Source: an uncultured Bacteroidales bacterium
GTDB taxonomy: Bacteria > Bacteroidota > Bacteroidia > Bacteroidales > UBA932
Length of the DNA stretch: 10,993 nt
Direction of reading: 5' to 3'
Assembly (NCBI GenBank): GCA_945912085.1
Contig: CAMEBJ010000026.1
Coordinates: 1 to 10,993, forward strand
This document shows, piece by piece, positions 7,719 to 10,993 of this stretch; position 1 is the first letter of the stretch; every line of letters begins with the position of its first letter. The notes under the pieces are model-generated. The model was given only the letters and a program-made list of their open reading frames with translations, ran no database searches and had not been told where the DNA came from. A program made the position numbers and the translations under genes.

Positions 7719-10700
7719 TTAGAAAACTACTTTTATGCTTCCTCCGAAGGTGCGGATTGACGGAGCTGCATAGTATTCTCCGAACTGGGAATCCAGGTCG
7801 TTGCCATAGTTCGTTGTGTCAGGGTCAATCATACCCTGGTTCGGAGTCCACATAAGAAGGTTCCTTCCGAAGATTGAAAGATCGATGCCTGTCAGCCATC
7901 CGAGTGACGAGAACCATTTGCGCGGGAGCTTGTATGTAAGATTCAGTTCACGGAGTTTGAAATAGCTCTTGTCAACGAGGTCCTTTCGGAACTGCTCTTT
8001 GTTGGTGTTGCTGTACCAGTAGTTGTTCATATTGTAGTAGGCGTTTACAGGAATGTCATTTTCGTGATACTCTCCGTCCGCTCCCTTGTAAACCGAGTTC
8101 GGATGAACGAATGCATCCCTGTAGTTGTAGGCCGTCTCTTCAGCATTTCCGTTGAAATATGTAACGCTGTTGGTTGCGGAGTACATCAGTCCTCCGTGTC
8201 TCCAGTCAAACGATGCACTCAGTGAGAGATCTTTCCAGCGGAGAGTGGTGTTGAAACCCATCGTAAATTTAGGGTCGGCATAGCCAATCACTTCTTCTTC
8301 AGTAGAGGACACTACCGGGTAACCTGTTGTGGCATTCACGATTGTCATCCCGTAGTATTCGCTCTTCGGGTCCTGAACGGTTTCGGTCTTGTAATAGGTC
8401 CAGGTTCCTAGAGGCTCTCCAACGATGGCCTTCAGCTGAACGCCGGAAGTAAGTCCATAGATGCTTGTTTCTTTAACGTCATCCCAGAGCTCAAGAACCT
8501 TGTTGTTGTTCTTTGAGAAAGTATATCCTATGTTCCACTCCCAATCCCTTGTCTTGACAGGTACTGCTCCGACTGAAAGTTCGTAACCCATATTCTGAAT
8601 CTTGCCGACGTTCCTGACATTTGAAAGGAATCCTGATTCAGGAGCAAGGTCAGCCTTCATAATCTGATTTGTAGTGACCTTGTTGTAGAATGCAAAGTCG
8701 AAATTCAATCTGTTGTTGAACAGTCTCAGGTCGATTCCGACCTCTGCCTCTGAAGAAATCTCCGGTTTGAGACTTGTTGCAGGCACTGAGGTAGATTTCA
8801 GCAAGCCTGAATGTCCGCTCAGAGGGAAGGTGAGTTTTCCGAATCCGTTGTTGACACCGGCGAGGTAATAGTAGCTGGATGTCAGGTATGGAGATGCGTC
8901 ATTACCGGTCTGACCGTAACCGCCTCTGATTTTCAAGAAACTCAGGACATCACTTTTCATTGCAGGGAAGAGCTCGGTAAGGATGATTGATGCATTAGCT
9001 CCCCAGTAGAAGAATGAGTTATTCTGTACCGGAAGTGTGGATGACCAGTCATTTCTTGCTGAAAGGGTGATGTAGAGTGCGTCTTTCCATCCAAAGTCAG
9101 CCTGGGCATAGAGACCGATGAGCCTGCGCATTGACTGGTATGAAGATGCTGTCGGGGTCATACCGCTCGTGTTCTCAAAACTTGGCCACTGTTCAACTGC
9201 AAGTCCGGTCAGGCTGCCGCGATTGTAGGAATATTTTCTCTGGTTGAGGTTCCATCCGAGGACTCCGTTGATGGTCCAGTCCTCCTTGATTCTGTAGTCG
9301 GCATTGAGCAGGACATTTGCATCCATCTGATTGGACCTGTAGGCATATTCTTCGTATGATCCCTGCTCTTCGCTTGCTCCACCTGCTTCAGCGTAAGAAC
9401 CCGGGTCGAATTTCCAGATGTCATTGTAGGTTTTCTGGAGGGAGTTGGAGAAGTCCGCTCCGAAACGTCCGATAGCCTTGAGACCTTTTACAATCTGTAC
9501 TCCGAGTTCGAGGTTTCCATAGACGCGGTCCTCGCTGAAAGTGGAGTAATTGTGGTCAAGTACCCACCAAGGATTCTGTGCATACGGAGTGTAGAAGTTG
9601 TTTGCATTGTTGTAAACACTGTTGTAATCACGAAGATCTGCATAATCAATGTCCACAGGGTATTGGAGAATGTTATTGTAGATGGTTGAACCGTTTCCTC
9701 CCTGTCCGCCCATCGCGTTGCGCATATCTTTGCGGATGTAGTTGAGGCCGTAGTTCAGCCAGACCCTTCCTTCTTTGATTTTGGTGTTGCCCCTTGCAGA
9801 GAAAGTATTTCGTTTGTAGTAGTCGAGATTGCCCGGGATGATGCCGTTTGAATACACATTTCCGTAGGAAACCACGAAACCTGTACTCTGGGAACCTCCT
9901 TTCACTGTAATCGTGTTGTTCGTCTCGAAACCTGTGTCGTAGAAATTCCTGAGGGAATTTTTGGCGTAGCTGAAAGGCTTGACTGATTCCGGAGCACCGT
10001 TGTAGTCAGTTGCACCAGGTCTCCAAATGTGGTCGCGCCCGTCAAGCATATTTCCCCAGGAGCCGTTCTCCGTCGGTGACCAGTTCTCAAAATAGTTCCC
10101 GTCATTGCTGTAGTACCATCCCTGTCCGAAGGTCCTTTGGAGCTGAGGGATACGGAGGACACTGCTTCCTGTGAATGATCCGTCGTATGTAACGGTGATG
10201 TCTTCGTTCTGCTGTCCTTTCTTGGTCGTGATAATAATCACGCCATTGCCAGCCCTTGAACCATACAGCGCTGTTGCGGATGCGCCTTTGAGCACGGTTA
10301 TTGACTCGACATCTTCAGGATTGATGTCGGCAGCGGCATTACCGAAATCGACGGCATTGTTCAAATCCTGTGTTCCCATTGTTGTATTTGAGATTGGAAC
10401 ACCGTCAATTACATAGAGTGGGGCATTGCTTCCGAACATAGAAGAATAACCCCTGACGATGACTTTCTGGGAAGTTCCGGTTCCTCCTGCAGATGAAATC
10501 TGCACACCGGCAATTTTTCCGCTCAAACCTGAAAGGGCATCTGCCGAGTGACCTTTCATAATGTCATCCGAAGTTACTGTGGTTGAGGCATATCCCAATG
10601 CTTTCTGAGACCTTGTGAGACCTGTCGCCGTAACAACGGACTGGCTCAATCCAATTGCGTCCTCAACCATCTTGACATCAATGACAGCACGTCCTATTAC

Positions 10701-10946
10701 AGGTACAGACTGATTCTGCATACCTATACAAGAGAAAACAAGCGTATGATCATCTTTCTGGATGGTCATCGAATACTGTCCTTTTGAATTGGTAACGGTT
10801 CCGATACCTGCACCTTCAACGAGAACGCCGACTCCCGGCAGAGGTGCGCCGTCAGAATCGGTAACTGTACCGGACACTTTCGCATTCTGGGCGAACAAGA
10901 TGCCCCCCCAGAGAGCCGCGATGAAAAACAGTACAACCTTTTTCAT
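7719..10946 (-). CDS. SusC/RagA-family TonB-linked outer-membrane transporter
   Basis: This is the TonB-dependent barrel of a SusCD nutrient-uptake complex. The product has 1075 residues, normal for the family. A signal peptide (MKKVVLFFIAALWGGILFA) is followed by a carboxypeptidase-regulatory-like domain (about 22-95, VSGTVTDSDGAPLPGVGVLV). A TonB-box-like segment (SQSVVTATG) and the plug domain (about 112-243) come next; the plug carries NAPLYVIDGVPI and the signature DVESITVLKGASATALYGSR followed by NGVIIITTKKG. The long barrel ends with an aromatic residue (GGSIKVVF), as outer-membrane proteins do. The ATG at 10946 is used; an in-frame TTG two codons earlier is less likely. Only 47 bases precede it in the window and no clear promoter is visible there. 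The substrate is unknown. Confidence 0.97.
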   Translation of the reverse strand: MKKVVLFFIAALWGGILFAQNAKVSGTVTDSDGAPLPGVGVLVEGAGIGTVTNSKGQYSMTIQKDDHTLVFSCIGMQNQSVPVIGRAVIDVKMVEDAIGLSQSVVTATGLTRSQKALGYASTTVTSDDIMKGHSADALSGLSGKIAGVQISSAGGTGTSQKVIVRGYSSMFGSNAPLYVIDGVPISNTTMGTQDLNNAVDFGNAAADINPEDVESITVLKGASATALYGSRAGNGVIIITTKKGQQNEDITVTYDGSFTGSSVLRIPQLQRTFGQGWYYSNDGNYFENWSPTENGSWGNMLDGRDHIWRPGATDYNGAPESVKPFSYAKNSLRNFYDTGFETNNTITVKGGSQSTGFVVSYGNVYSNGIIPGNLDYYKRNTFSARGNTKIKEGRVWLNYGLNYIRKDMRNAMGGQGGNGSTIYNNILQYPVDIDYADLRDYNSVYNNANNFYTPYAQNPWWVLDHNYSTFSEDRVYGNLELGVQIVKGLKAIGRFGADFSNSLQKTYNDIWKFDPGSYAEAGGASEEQGSYEEYAYRSNQMDANVLLNADYRIKEDWTINGVLGWNLNQRKYSYNRGSLTGLAVEQWPSFENTSGMTPTASSYQSMRRLIGLYAQADFGWKDALYITLSARNDWSSTLPVQNNSFFYWGANASIILTELFPAMKSDVLSFLKIRGGYGQTGNDASPYLTSSYYYLAGVNNGFGKLTFPLSGHSGLLKSTSVPATSLKPEISSEAEVGIDLRLFNNRLNFDFAFYNKVTTNQIMKADLAPESGFLSNVRNVGKIQNMGYELSVGAVPVKTRDWEWNIGYTFSKNNNKVLELWDDVKETSIYGLTSGVQLKAIVGEPLGTWTYYKTETVQDPKSEYYGMTIVNATTGYPVVSSTEEEVIGYADPKFTMGFNTTLRWKDLSLSASFDWRHGGLMYSATNSVTYFNGNAEETAYNYRDAFVHPNSVYKGADGEYHENDIPVNAYYNMNNYWYSNTNKEQFRKDLVDKSYFKLRELNLTYKLPRKWFSSLGWLTGIDLSIFGRNLLMWTPNQGMIDPDTTNYGNDLDSQFGEYYAAPSIRTFGGSIKVVF

Positions 10947-10993
10947 AAGCAAATCAATTAGTTTAACATAAATATTGAATCGTATATCACTTT

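Overview
The window looks like chromosomal DNA from a member of the Bacteroidetes, most likely the order Bacteroidales. The evidence is a SusC/SusD outer-membrane pair, several short Bacteroidetes-style lipoprotein signal peptides, TAnnTTTG-type -7 promoter elements, and AT-rich leaders that often lack a Shine-Dalgarno sequence. I cannot name the genus from the sequence alone. Every gene I can support lies on the minus strand, so transcription runs from high to low coordinates.

Layout in order of transcription: (1) 10946-5665 is a three-gene outer-membrane operon made of a SusC/RagA TonB-dependent transporter, a SusD-like lipoprotein and a small lipoprotein resembling the Bacteroidetes lipid-binding family. 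The gaps are 13 and 16 bases, and a strong intrinsic terminator follows. (2) 5450-4323 is an aldose 1-epimerase (GalM family) with a lipoprotein signal. It has its own probable promoter and ends at a C(UUCG)G hairpin terminator. (3) 4173-2203 is the groES-groEL chaperonin operon, ending in an intrinsic terminator. (4) About 2122 to 1 is an adenosylcobalamin riboswitch leading into a BtuB-like TonB-dependent receptor, which runs off the left edge and lacks its last barrel strands.

The two TonB-dependent systems do different jobs. The btuB-like gene is tied to corrinoid uptake by its riboswitch. The substrate of the SusCD pair cannot be told from this window, because no glycoside hydrolase, peptidase or regulator is visible beside it. 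The epimerase might act on sugars in the periplasm, but a terminator separates it from the SusCD operon, so a functional link is only a guess.

The gene content is ordinary. The most interesting points are regulatory: terminators packed against or overlapping the next promoter at two or three junctions, a sigma-54-like element overlapping the terminator stem upstream of groES, and uncertainty over which start codon the riboswitch controls. I did not find a new multi-gene system.
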